A stretch of 19,143 bases of DNA from an uncultured Collinsella sp. (GCA_958348565.1 CATVZP010000036.1:1-19143); one strand, 5' to 3'. Counted from the stretch's first letter, positions 6,389 through 14,042 are shown. Notes: a model not told the origin generated them from the letters alone. Translations and numbers: made by a program.

Positions 6389-6422
6389 CGCGCTTCGGCA
6401 CAGGCCATGCCGAAACGCGTCA
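6386..6422. promoter_or_regulatory. 15-bp hairpin between regulator remnant and PTS operon
   Basis: TGACGCGCTTCGGCA (6386-6400) pairs with TGCCGAAACGCGTCA (6408-6422), 14 of 15 positions, with a 7-base loop. It begins at the remnant stop codon and ends 29 bases before the EIIB start. No T-run follows, so an operator, RNA-processing site or protein-dependent attenuator is more likely than an intrinsic terminator. The equivalent place after the intact regulator lacks the hairpin. Confidence 0.6.
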
Positions 6423-6451
6423 CGCAAGCAAAGGAAGGAAGCCAACATCAC

Positions 6452-6940
6452 ATGAGCATCATCGCAGCACGCATCGACAACCGCCTGCTACACGGCATAG
6501 TGGCAACCCAGTGGGTACCCGAGTTCCGTCCGCAGCGTCTCATGGTCATCGATGACATCGTCGCCAACGACCCGACCAAGAAGGCCGCCATGCGGATGGC
6601 AAAGCCCTCGGGAGTCGCCCTCTCCATTATCAACAAGGAGACGGCTCTCACGAACTATCGGGCGGGCAAGTACGACGACCACACGGTCTTCATCGTGGCG
6701 CGAGACCCCCAGACCATCCTCGACGTCATACAGACGGGCCAGGTTGTTCCCACACTCGTGGTCGGAGGCACAGTCTTTCCCGAAGAGGGGTCAGACGCCG
6801 TCCAGGTGAGCAGTCGCGCCTACGTCACCAAAGACGAGCTGCCCGCATATCGAGCGATTGCTGGCACCGGCTGCGACATCACCGTTCGCTATGTGCCGGC
6901 CGACAAGCCCGTAGAGCTCTCCAGCATCATCACGCTTTAG
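6452..6940 (+). CDS. levE: PTS mannose-family EIIB (LevE/SorB type)
   Basis: Cytoplasmic phosphocarrier of 162 aa that receives phosphate from EIIA and gives it to the incoming sugar. The phosphorylation site is in ARIDNRLLHGIVATQW, His14, and the rest has the expected EIIB fold pattern (MVIDDIVANDPTKKAAMRMAKPSG). Start ATG 6452 is chosen because it aligns with the EIIB N-terminus and has AAGGAAGGA 12 bases upstream; the in-frame ATG 6407 lies in the hairpin. It is the first gene of a five-gene run EIIB-EIIC-EIID-EIIA-GH32. Separate EIIA and EIIB genes plus a glycosidase match levanase-type (levDEFG-sacC) operons more than mannose ones. The gene symbol is by analogy. Confidence 0.9.
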   Translation: MSIIAARIDNRLLHGIVATQWVPEFRPQRLMVIDDIVANDPTKKAAMRMAKPSGVALSIINKETALTNYRAGKYDDHTVFIVARDPQTILDVIQTGQVVPTLVVGGTVFPEEGSDAVQVSSRAYVTKDELPAYRAIAGTGCDITVRYVPADKPVELSSIITL

Positions 6941-6955
6941 CAAGGGAGTGAACTT

Positions 6956-7729
6956 ATGACACCATCCATCATCCAGATAGCCGTCGTTACACTCATCGCC
7001 TTCATCTACGGAGCCGAGAAGAACGCGGGACAAATTCTCACGAACATGTCCGTCACGCCAGCATGGTTCGTCGGACTTGCGCTCGGCGACCCCGTAACCG
7101 GCCTCGCCGTCGGCGCCATCGTCCAACTCATGAGCCTGGGCGTGGCGGCCATGGGAGGAGCCTCCGTCCCCGACTATCCCACTGCCGCCATCATTGGCGC
7201 CGTCGTTGCCATCACCTCGGGTCAGGAGGCGAGCGTCGGCGTTGCCGCCGGAATCGCAGTCGGCATGCTCGGCCTTCAGCTCGACGTCATCGCCAAGACG
7301 GCAAACGGCTTCCTCGGGCGTACCTCGCAGCGCTTTGCCGAAGAGGGCAAGTACTCGCAGATGAAGAGCGTACTTTTCCTCGGTCCGGTCTTCTATGGCC
7401 TTACGGCGGCCATCCCCACGTTTGCCGTACTGCTCTTTGGCGCCGATGCCGTCAACGCTTTCCTCTCCGTCATGCCCTCCTGGTTCACGACCGGCCTCTC
7501 CATCGCCGCCGGTATCCTCCCCGTCGTCGGCCTTGCGATGCTTCTGTCCTTCATGCCAATGAAGAAATTCATCGCCTACGCCATCGTTGGCTTCGTTCTG
7601 GCCGCCTACCTGCAGATAAGCATTCTCCCCATTGCCCTGCTCGGTGCCGCCGCGGCCATCGAGTACTACAAGTCGCACAGCAATCCGTCCGTAAACGCCC
7701 TCGACGCTGGAGGTCTGGAAGATGAGTAA
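6956..7729 (+). CDS. levF: PTS mannose-family EIIC permease (LevF/SorA type)
   Basis: Integral membrane subunit of 257 aa, the sugar-translocating channel of the system. The N-terminal membrane segment (IIQIAVVTLIAFIYGAEKN) is followed by the EIIC core FVGLALGDPVTGLAVGAIVQLMSLG (about 36-60), then alternating hydrophobic helices. AAGGGAG (6941-6947) precedes ATG 6956, 15 bases after levE. The 3' end overlaps the EIID gene by 8 bases (ATGAGTAA), which suggests translational coupling. The sequence is clearly a different subgroup from manY in this window. Confidence 0.92.
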   Translation: MTPSIIQIAVVTLIAFIYGAEKNAGQILTNMSVTPAWFVGLALGDPVTGLAVGAIVQLMSLGVAAMGGASVPDYPTAAIIGAVVAITSGQEASVGVAAGIAVGMLGLQLDVIAKTANGFLGRTSQRFAEEGKYSQMKSVLFLGPVFYGLTAAIPTFAVLLFGADAVNAFLSVMPSWFTTGLSIAAGILPVVGLAMLLSFMPMKKFIAYAIVGFVLAAYLQISILPIALLGAAAAIEYYKSHSNPSVNALDAGGLEDE

Positions 7730-8582
7730 CGAAGTTAACGCCACCAAGGCAAACGAAGCGCCAACCCGCCTGGCAGACGGAACGTACCAGCCAGTCCTCA
7801 CCGTTTCCGATCTCGACCGTTGCGGCCGCCGCTGGATGCTCGGCGCGTCCATCTATAACTATGAGTCCCAGTGTGCCCCGGCGGTCATGTTCGCAACCGA
7901 ACCCGCCCTGCGCAAGATCTATGCAGGAGACGAGGAGGGCTACCGCAGGTCACTTCTGAGCACCTATCGCTATTACAATGCGACTCCCCAGGTAAGCGGC
8001 CTGCTCCTCGGCGCCGGCCTAGCCTTGGAGGACAAGGGGCACAATGACGCCATCGACGCGGTCCAAGACCTTAAGATTGGCCTCATGGGCTCCCTCTCAG
8101 GAGTCGGCGATACGATCTTCGCCATCCTCATTCCCACCATCTTCGGCTCCATCGCCGCCTACATGGGACAGGCGGGAAACCCCGTCGGCGTGCTTCTCTG
8201 GCTCGCCGTCGCCATCGCCATCTTCGTATGGAAGCTCTTTGACTGGCGCATAGGCTATAAGTTCGGCGACAAGCTCTTCACGACCCTTGCCGAGAAGATG
8301 TCCGTTTTCACCGAGTCGACGTCGGCACTTGGCATGATGGTCGTCGGTGCGCTCATCCCCACCGTCATCAAGGTCTCGTGTGGTCTCACGTTCACCATGG
8401 GTGACGTCACGCTCGACGTCCAGACGGGCATCCTCGACCAAATCATGGTCGGCATGCTGCCCGTAATAGCCACAGCCATCGTCTACGCCCTCGTCAAGCG
8501 CAAGGTCAGCATCAACAAGATTGTCCTCGGCATCCTCATCATCTCGTGGGTGTGCGCGGCTTTCGGCATTCTTGCTGCCTAG
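7722..8582 (+). CDS. levG: PTS mannose-family EIID component (LevG type)
   Basis: Membrane partner of the EIIC, 286 aa. It shows the EIID pattern RRWMLGASIYNYESQ (about 36-50) in place of the QGSWNYERMQ of manZ, then the conserved SLSGVGDTIFA segment (about 125-135), followed by hydrophobic C-terminal helices. The N-terminal 30 residues are a polar extension. It overlaps levF by 8 bases and is translated from an internal GGAGG (about 7710) within levF. The atypical signature fits a substrate other than mannose. The EIIA gene starts 33 bases after its stop. Confidence 0.92.
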   Translation: MSNEVNATKANEAPTRLADGTYQPVLTVSDLDRCGRRWMLGASIYNYESQCAPAVMFATEPALRKIYAGDEEGYRRSLLSTYRYYNATPQVSGLLLGAGLALEDKGHNDAIDAVQDLKIGLMGSLSGVGDTIFAILIPTIFGSIAAYMGQAGNPVGVLLWLAVAIAIFVWKLFDWRIGYKFGDKLFTTLAEKMSVFTESTSALGMMVVGALIPTVIKVSCGLTFTMGDVTLDVQTGILDQIMVGMLPVIATAIVYALVKRKVSINKIVLGILIISWVCAAFGILAA

Positions 8583-8615
8583 CCTAGGGCTAGACCAACC
8601 CACAAAGGACGCATT

Positions 8616-9020
8616 ATGAGGCACATCATCATTGCATCGCACTACGGCCTGGCAGCCGGACTCGGAGACACGCTCAAGGCCATCATAGGACCGGGGCACG
8701 ACATCAGGGTTGTCTGCGCGTTTACAGACGAAACCCCGCTCGAGGAGAAGCTCGCCAGCGCATTCGAGGGCATCGCCGAAGATGACGAGACCCTCGTTCT
8801 CACCGACATCCTTCAGGGCAGCGTAAACCAGCTCGTAGCCTGCTCGGCTCCGCGAGGCGCGTTCATAGTGACCGGCGTAAACCTTCCCGTGGCCCTCGAG
8901 CTCTCGCTCCACGCCGGACAGCTTACTCCCGATGTGGTGAGGCATGTCGTCACCCAAGCCAAAGAGCAGCTCGTCTACCTCGGAGATCTTACTCCGGACG
9001 TTGACGAAGAAGACGAATAG
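8616..9020 (+). CDS. levD: PTS mannose-family EIIA (LevD type)
   Basis: Small cytoplasmic phosphocarrier (134 aa) that takes phosphate from HPr. The active site is IIIASHYGLAAGL with His9; the usual SHG is SHYG here. VTGVNLPVALEL (about 86-97) is the second family motif, and the tail is acidic (DLTPDVDEEDE). Short AAAGGA at 8604-8609 precedes ATG 8616. In this operon EIIA comes fourth, after EIID, whereas in Bacillus lev operons it is first. It probably also phosphorylates or dephosphorylates the LevR-like regulator encoded downstream, as known for that family. Confidence 0.9.
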   Translation: MRHIIIASHYGLAAGLGDTLKAIIGPGHDIRVVCAFTDETPLEEKLASAFEGIAEDDETLVLTDILQGSVNQLVACSAPRGAFIVTGVNLPVALELSLHAGQLTPDVVRHVVTQAKEQLVYLGDLTPDVDEEDE

Positions 9021-9049
9021 GAAAGACGCGACAGTAAGGAGGACGAGAC

Positions 9050-10486
9050 ATGCGCAAAGTCCCGACCAATAACCAGCACCTGTTCTACCAACCGAAGGAC
9101 GTGTGGGTGGGAGACGTCATGCCCTTCGGCAAGGACGGCACGTTCTATCTATACCACCAGCGTGACACGCGCGACCCCGCTCCGCTTGCCGAAGGACAGC
9201 CCTTTGGGTGGTCGCTCGCGACCACCCAGGACTTCGTGACGTACCAGGAACACGGAACGGCGATCCCCCACGGCGGAGAAGACGACCAAGACCAGTTCAT
9301 CTACGCCGGAACCGTTTACGAGGCAAAAGGGGAGGTACGCGCTTTCTATACCGGGTTCAACCGCAACTACCTGCGAGAAGGCAAAACGTCCCAGGTGCTC
9401 ATGCAGGCGAAGGCCTGCTCGGATGATTATGCGACGTGGAAAAAGACGGGCGTTGCAGTAGAGCTCACGCCTCAGCCAGGATACGATGGGCGCAACTGGC
9501 GCGACCCTTTCGTAATATGGGATGACGACCGGAAGGAATACCTCCTCGTACTGGGCACGCGTAAGGGAGACGACCCCTCCAAAACCCTCCAAACTGGCAG
9601 GCTCGTTCACTTTACGTCGAAGGACCTCGAGCACTGGCAGTTCAAGGGCGACTTCTGGGCCCCCGGCCTCTACACCATGTTCGAAATGCCAGACATTTTT
9701 AAAATTGGCGATTGGTGGTACCTGGTCTACTCTGAGTACAGCGACGAGAACAAGATCGTCTACCGCATGAGCCGCGATCTCTACGGTCCGTGGGAGAAGC
9801 CGAGAGATGACGCCTTCGACGGGAGGGCGTATTACGCCGGACGGACCGCCTTCGACGGATCGCGCAGGATTCTGTCCGGCTGGGTCCCCACGCGCGAGAA
9901 CGACGATGACCGGGCCAACTGGCTTTGGGGTGGCTCGTTTATGCCCCATGAGGTGTACCAGCGCCCCAATGGCACCCTCGGCGTTCGCCCTCCCCAAAGC
10001 ATAAAGGATGCGTTCGAGTGCCCTGATGCCGTCCCGGATATCGAGCTTCGCGGAGACCACGAACGAACGGAGTGCGTAATCACCGAAAACGCAGGCGAGA
10101 TCTTCTGCTTCGAGGCAGACGTGACGTTCAGGGACGCTTGCGACTTCTCAATTCGAGCCTACAAGAATCTCGAGACCGACGAGTCGTACGAATACCGCTT
10201 CGACCTCGACGCGAATCGGCTCTCGTTCGACAAGAGCCCCTGTTACAAGTGGTTCCGCGTAATGGATAAGGGGCTTTGGAGGCCAGTCTGGCTCGAGTCC
10301 GGGCGTTCTTACCACCTGCAGCTCATCGTTGACGACAACATCCTCGTCCTCTACCTCGACGGTACCGCACTCACGACACGCGTCTGCGAGAAGTTCGGCC
10401 ACTCGCTTGCTGTTACGGTAACGAATGGCGAACTCAAACTGTCCAACATAGCCTTGGCGAAGGGGCTGCGCGAACAGGAAAAGTAA
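9050..10486 (+). CDS. GH32-type fructosidase, cytoplasmic
   Basis: Retaining beta-fructosidase fold of 478 aa with no signal peptide, so it should cleave fructosides after PTS import, likely in phosphorylated form. The five-bladed propeller covers about 1-320. The nucleophile region is WVGDVMPF (Asp22) in place of the classic WMNDPNG. The transition-state stabiliser is WRDPF (Asp152) and the acid/base is FEMPDIF (Glu212), equivalent to WECPDLF. Residues about 325-478 form a beta-sandwich C-terminal domain. AAGGAGG (9035-9041) precedes ATG 9050, 29 bases after levD. The GD-MPF variant marks a GH32 subgroup distinct from invertase and exo-levanase, so the substrate (short fructans, difructose anhydrides or other fructosides) is open. 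Operon position supports a lev-like role. Confidence 0.88.
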   Translation: MRKVPTNNQHLFYQPKDVWVGDVMPFGKDGTFYLYHQRDTRDPAPLAEGQPFGWSLATTQDFVTYQEHGTAIPHGGEDDQDQFIYAGTVYEAKGEVRAFYTGFNRNYLREGKTSQVLMQAKACSDDYATWKKTGVAVELTPQPGYDGRNWRDPFVIWDDDRKEYLLVLGTRKGDDPSKTLQTGRLVHFTSKDLEHWQFKGDFWAPGLYTMFEMPDIFKIGDWWYLVYSEYSDENKIVYRMSRDLYGPWEKPRDDAFDGRAYYAGRTAFDGSRRILSGWVPTRENDDDRANWLWGGSFMPHEVYQRPNGTLGVRPPQSIKDAFECPDAVPDIELRGDHERTECVITENAGEIFCFEADVTFRDACDFSIRAYKNLETDESYEYRFDLDANRLSFDKSPCYKWFRVMDKGLWRPVWLESGRSYHLQLIVDDNILVLYLDGTALTTRVCEKFGHSLAVTVTNGELKLSNIALAKGLREQEK

Positions 10487-10608
10487 GCCAGTGAACCTCG
10501 TCGCCACAGCGACTCCCCCAGCAAAACACGCGAACAACGGGTCCGGCCGCATTCCGGCGACCGGACTCGTCCTGTGCCCTGATGGCACATGGCCCCGGGC
10601 TGCCGACA
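10487..10608. other. Non-coding gap after GH32 with two short hairpins
   Basis: No gene is apparent. Two stems are visible: GGGTCCGG (10539-10546) with CCGGACTC (10561-10568), one G-T pair, and TGTGCC (10573-10578) with GGCACA (10584-10589). Either could end the lev-type operon transcript, but neither has a T-run. Confidence 0.45.
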
Positions 10609-10632
10609 GCGAGGCGGCCTTAGGGGCCTCGC
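10609..10632 (-). terminator. Hairpin directly after a minus-strand relic
   Basis: GCGAGGC (10609-10615) pairs with GCCTCGC (10626-10632). It begins immediately beyond the stop codon of the minus-strand relic at 10633-10635, the position of a terminator for that gene. No U-tract follows. Confidence 0.4.
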
Positions 10633-10817
10633 CTACAGATTCCTGAGTGCGTCGACGAGGGAGACCTTGCCCGCGGTGACCTCGTCGGCCTGCTTGATGA
10701 CCTTTGCGGGCACGACGGCCACCACAGCGCCGGCGGCAGAGCCGATTCGAGCGATGTGGTCAGAGACGGAGCGAACGGCGAGCCGCTTGCCGACAGGGAG
10801 GCAGTCAAAGGTGGCAA
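10633..10817 (-). pseudogene. C-terminal relic, possibly of a hexapeptide acyltransferase
   Basis: On the minus strand the frame ending at TAG 10635-10633 reads HIARIGSAAGAVVAVVPAKVI and then KQADEVTAGKVSLVDALRNL. Codon choice looks coding, and VVPAKVIK followed by a short charged helix resembles the C-terminal end of left-handed beta-helix acyltransferases (VPAKVI motif). The frame stays open to 10920, but that upstream part is duplicated promoter DNA of the regulator, so only the last 50-60 residues look genuine. The gene would be a relic truncated at the repeat border. The family call is tentative. Confidence 0.3.
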
Positions 10818-11084
10818 AGCGCACTCCTACGGTTGGGATACGCCCGTGAGGCGCTCGGCGGACAGCGCTGTTGCCGCTCGCTGTGTCGAGCGCAGGTGTC
10901 GAGAAGTTGCCATATGTCACTACAGATGTATCATGGAGTGCCGAAGTTCACGTGCCCGTGACAAAACGCGGGCGCCAACCCGTCCCGAGCACCACCCCGC
11001 CCGTAAGGTGTAGGACGAAAGGAGGACCAGCCGCATGAACATCCCCGAGACACAGAAAGACCTGCTTGCCTACCTCGATCGCAT
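10818..11084 (+). repeat. Upstream region and start of regulator, copy B
   Basis: Aligns with 5985-6236 (copy A). Similarity begins near GCGCACTCCTACGG and runs through the promoter, the ribosome site and the first 50 bases of the gene; the two copies differ by scattered substitutions and small indels upstream and by an 11-base deletion in copy A just after the start codon region. Confidence 0.85.
10907..10934 (+). promoter_or_regulatory. Promoter of the LevR-like regulator gene
   Basis: TTGCCA (10907-10912), 16-base spacer, TATCAT (10929-10934): a near-consensus vegetative (sigma-70 type) promoter. Predicted start near 10941 leaves a leader of about 94 bases before ATG 11035. No GG-N10-GC sigma-54 element is apparent. 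Confidence 0.65.
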
Positions 11085-13788
11085 CACGCGCGAGCTTGGC
11101 AGCACGCGGGGCGGGCGCATCCAGAACCGTCTCGACCACTTCACCACGGCATCTATAACCGACTCGCTCGCCATCTCGCGCAGCCTGGCAAGTCAGTATC
11201 TCAACGAGCTCGTGCGCGCTGGCCTCGTGGTGAAAGCAGGGGCACGACCGGTGTGCTACTTCCACCGCCGCTCCCTCGAACGCTTCTTCCAGTCTCGCAT
11301 TGAGCGTAGCACCTACCCTTCGGTCGAGCAGCTCTTCGCCACGCTCGGAAACGGCGAGCGACTCGACTTCGACCGCGCAATCGGTCACGAGCTGAGCCTT
11401 GCGCCCTGCATCAGCCAGCTCTGCGCCGCGCTCAAGTACCCGCCAGCTGGCCTGCCCATCCTGCTCTGTGGCGCCTCGGGAACCGGCAAGGGTCTACTCG
11501 CCGAACTTGCCCTCGAATACGGCAAGAACGTCGGCGTCCTGCAGCAGGAAGCCAAGCTTGTGAGCATCGACTGCTCGCATTACGCAGACGATGCCCGCGC
11601 GCTCACTCACGACCTGTGCGCAGATGGCGGGCCTGCAGATCGGGCGAGCGGCGGCATCGTTTATCTCAAGGACGTCGACGCCCTCTCACCCGCTGCCCAG
11701 GACGCGCTCTTGGAGTGGGCCTCCGCACAGGCGGGCGCCATTGTGCCAGCCCCTGCTGTGCGCCTTATCTTTGCCACCTCAAACGAGGCAGACAGTACCG
11801 AGTGCCGCAGCCTCACGCGTCGCATCCCCATGTCCGCCCAGGTGCCGTCTCTGCGCGAGCGCACCCAGGAGGAGCGTGAGGAACTGACTCTCCACTTCCT
11901 CAAGGAGGAGGGCCGACGCATAGGACGCGACATCCTCATAAGTCGCGGAGCCTTCCGAGCCCTCGCCGGCACCAACTTCGAGGAGAACGTACGCGGCCTG
12001 CGCGACTGCATCACCAACTGTTGCGCCGAGGCCTATCTAGACACGAAGGGTGACAGCCTGGAGATTCGCACCTACCAGCTTCCCTCCGCAATCCTTGCCG
12101 GCTCCGCACTCGAGCGCAGCGAGAACGACATGCAGCTCATCGACACCACCCGGAGCATCCAAAGCCAGGCGGACGACCGCGCACGGCATGTACTCGACGC
12201 CATGCTGGAGCCATACGAGAGCTATCGCGAAGGCACGCTTGATGGGGGCGCGTGCAGCGCTCAGCTGGTGGAGCGAGCCCGCGACCTCGAGGACTACCTG
12301 GCGTTCGGGCAAAACCCGGGCCGCTCGAAGTCCGACGCATACGAGCAGATCGCCGACAGCGTCGTCACTTCCGTGAACGAACTCTACTCGATCGATTTGT
12401 CCCGAAAGAGCTCGCATCTAATCGCCCAGGGCATCTGCCTCCAGCTGTGGCCGCCCGCAAGCCTCTCGCGTTGGAAGAGCTCCCATGCAAGCGAGCTTTC
12501 CGGCATGCGCGGCGTCGTGGCCCAGCGCAACCGCTTTGCCGTTACTGTCTGCGCCTGCATCGCTGATGAACTCAAGGCCACGCTCGGCATCGCACTCGAC
12601 GATCTCACGTGTCTGCTCGTCCTTGCGCATGCGGCACTCGCACTCGACCCGTCTAAGCGTCGTCGGAGCGTCGGTATCGTCCTCAGTCATGGCTACTCGA
12701 CCGCCACGAGCATCGCCGACGCCGCCAATCGGATTCTTGACACGAGGGTCTTCGAGGCCATCGACATGCCCTACGACCAGAAGGTTACGGACGTCGCTGT
12801 TCCTCTTCAGCAAATCATCGACCGCTTCTCCTACGCAGACGAGGTCGTCATCCTCGTGGACATGGGATCGCTCCAGGATATTTATAAGAGTATGGAATCC
12901 ACCTCCGGCATGACGCTCGGCATCATCAACAACGCCTCTACCGGCCTTGCGGTGGAGGTTGGCGCCGGACTTATCGCGGGTCGCTCCGTGCGAGAGGTTC
13001 TCGACGATGCTGCGGCAGCTTGCACCTGTAATTATCACATCGTGGCGCGCAACGCCCGACCGGACGCGATTGTCTTCTGCTCCGAAGGCGGACTTGACGC
13101 AGCTGCGCGGATCCGCGATCTCGTGGCGCAGAGCCTGCCTGGCGAGTCCCCCGCGCGGCTTGTCGCCGTTGACTGGCGGCAGCTCGCCAATAACGGATCT
13201 GAGGATGCCGCCTTCTCCCAGTACAACGTGCGCTCGGTCATCGGCACGGACAATCCGCACGCCGACGGAGTCCCGTTCATTTCGCTCGAGGAACTCATCG
13301 CCGGCGAAGGAACGGCCCAGATAGACCGCGCCTTCGCACGCTTGCTCGACGCTGACAGCTTGCGCACGTTCCACCAGAATCTCGTCAAGAACATGACCCT
13401 CAGGAACGTGGTCGAGTCCATCACAATCCTTAACCCCAACAAGCTCTTCGGCGAAATCGAGAGTGCCGCAGAGCGGCTCCAGCAGCTCACCGGAGACGTG
13501 ATTGGCGCTCGTGTGAGCATGGGGCTCTACGTGCACCTGTGTTGTCTCGTGGAGCGCCTCGTGACCAGAAGCCCCATCGAGAACTACGCAGACGAGCAGC
13601 GCTTCGCCAATGAACACAACGATTTCGTCGAGGCATTCCGCACGAGCTTCTCTGACATTTCCGCCCATTACCACGTGGAGGTCCCCGTCACGGAGATCGC
13701 CTACGCATACGACTACATCAATTCCCGGCATGCCCCGCGCAGGCAGGCCACGCCGAACGATGGGCCCGCGGCTCAGCAGGACGAGTGA
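11035..13788 (+). CDS. levR: LevR/ManR-family PRD regulator with degenerate AAA domain
   Basis: Transcription regulator of 917 aa. Order: winged-helix DNA-binding domain (about 1-90, SLAISRSLASQYLNELVRAGLV); AAA domain (about 110-350) with Walker A GASGTGKG (Lys152), Walker-B-like GGIVYLKDVD (206-215) and VPSLRER (270-276); PRD1 (about 380-480, His461); EIIA-Man-like domain (about 540-665) with SHG His552; an EIIB-like region (about 670-755); PRD2 (about 760-895) with LYVHLCCL His834 and AHYHVEVPVTEIAY His878/His880. PTS components phosphorylate such PRD and EII-like histidines and so report sugar supply. The sigma-54-contact GAFTGA loop is absent, and Lys212 replaces the usual Walker B Asp. 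AAAGGAGG lies at 11018-11025. It should control the adjacent lev-like operon. Confidence 0.92.
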   Translation: MNIPETQKDLLAYLDRITRELGSTRGGRIQNRLDHFTTASITDSLAISRSLASQYLNELVRAGLVVKAGARPVCYFHRRSLERFFQSRIERSTYPSVEQLFATLGNGERLDFDRAIGHELSLAPCISQLCAALKYPPAGLPILLCGASGTGKGLLAELALEYGKNVGVLQQEAKLVSIDCSHYADDARALTHDLCADGGPADRASGGIVYLKDVDALSPAAQDALLEWASAQAGAIVPAPAVRLIFATSNEADSTECRSLTRRIPMSAQVPSLRERTQEEREELTLHFLKEEGRRIGRDILISRGAFRALAGTNFEENVRGLRDCITNCCAEAYLDTKGDSLEIRTYQLPSAILAGSALERSENDMQLIDTTRSIQSQADDRARHVLDAMLEPYESYREGTLDGGACSAQLVERARDLEDYLAFGQNPGRSKSDAYEQIADSVVTSVNELYSIDLSRKSSHLIAQGICLQLWPPASLSRWKSSHASELSGMRGVVAQRNRFAVTVCACIADELKATLGIALDDLTCLLVLAHAALALDPSKRRRSVGIVLSHGYSTATSIADAANRILDTRVFEAIDMPYDQKVTDVAVPLQQIIDRFSYADEVVILVDMGSLQDIYKSMESTSGMTLGIINNASTGLAVEVGAGLIAGRSVREVLDDAAAACTCNYHIVARNARPDAIVFCSEGGLDAAARIRDLVAQSLPGESPARLVAVDWRQLANNGSEDAAFSQYNVRSVIGTDNPHADGVPFISLEELIAGEGTAQIDRAFARLLDADSLRTFHQNLVKNMTLRNVVESITILNPNKLFGEIESAAERLQQLTGDVIGARVSMGLYVHLCCLVERLVTRSPIENYADEQRFANEHNDFVEAFRTSFSDISAHYHVEVPVTEIAYAYDYINSRHAPRRQATPNDGPAAQQDE

Positions 13789-13837
13789 CGCGTCTCGCAA
13801 GCAAAGGAAGGAAGCCAACATCACACGAGCATCATCG
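13633..13837 (+). repeat. Regulator 3' end and EIIB start, copy B
   Basis: Bases 13633-13788 match 6233-6388 with 150 of 156 identical. After the stop codon, CGCAAGCAAAGGAAGGAAG and following bases match the region before levE, including its ribosome site, up to 13837. The 15-bp hairpin present in copy A is missing here: it is replaced by a short ACGCGTCT join. Confidence 0.92.
13825..13837 (+). pseudogene. 13-bp stub of an EIIB gene start
   Basis: ACGAGCATCATCG equals the first 13 bases of levE (ATGAGCATCATCG) except that the start codon is ACG. The upstream Shine-Dalgarno region is also conserved. The remainder of the second EIIB gene, and any further PTS genes, are gone. It shows that the intact regulator once preceded its own PTS operon. 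Confidence 0.8.
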
Positions 13838-13975
13838 ATCGCTGCGTGCAAGGCGGCGGGCCTCACCGTGTTCGCCAAGCGCGAGGAGCGTTTTGGTTTT
13901 TCGCAAGCAAATGCGGACGAAATCAGCGACCAGATTCCCGATCCGCTCAAACATGCAGGGCCCCTATGTGTTTAA
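13838..13975 (+). pseudogene. C-terminal relic of a HAD-family hydrolase
   Basis: The open frame ending at TAA 13973-13975 reads ACKAAGLTVFAKREERFGFS followed by QANADEISDQIPD. This resembles the C-terminal part of HAD-superfamily sugar phosphatases/phosphoglucomutases (AAGL-x-V, then a cap-distal segment with ADEIIDQIPDL). The N-terminal DxDxT domain is absent and the segment is joined directly to the EIIB stub, so it is non-functional. A HAD phosphatase may have been the last gene of the lost second operon. Its stop codon overlaps the -35 of the next gene's promoter. Confidence 0.55.
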
Positions 13976-14001
13976 CCTCATTTTTCCGTGTGCGGTAGAA
14001 T
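13972..14001 (+). promoter_or_regulatory. Probable promoter of the GntR regulator gene
   Basis: TTAACC (13972-13977), 18-base spacer, TAGAAT (13996-14001). The AT-rich spacer and the position about 40 bases before the GTG start support it. The -35 overlaps the end of the HAD relic. Confidence 0.45.
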
Positions 14002-14042
14002 GGAGTCGTTGAGATCGCGAACGCCTTAAAGGGAGAGTTTTT

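Noticed and set aside
6791..7852. Minus-strand open frame opposite levE-levF
   Set aside because: Shadow of well-supported PTS genes. It has no family resemblance.
12418..13950. Minus-strand open frame of 510 codons opposite the regulator
   Set aside because: Mirror frame of the LevR-like gene. Composition is typical of antisense GC-rich frames and it runs across the repeat boundary.
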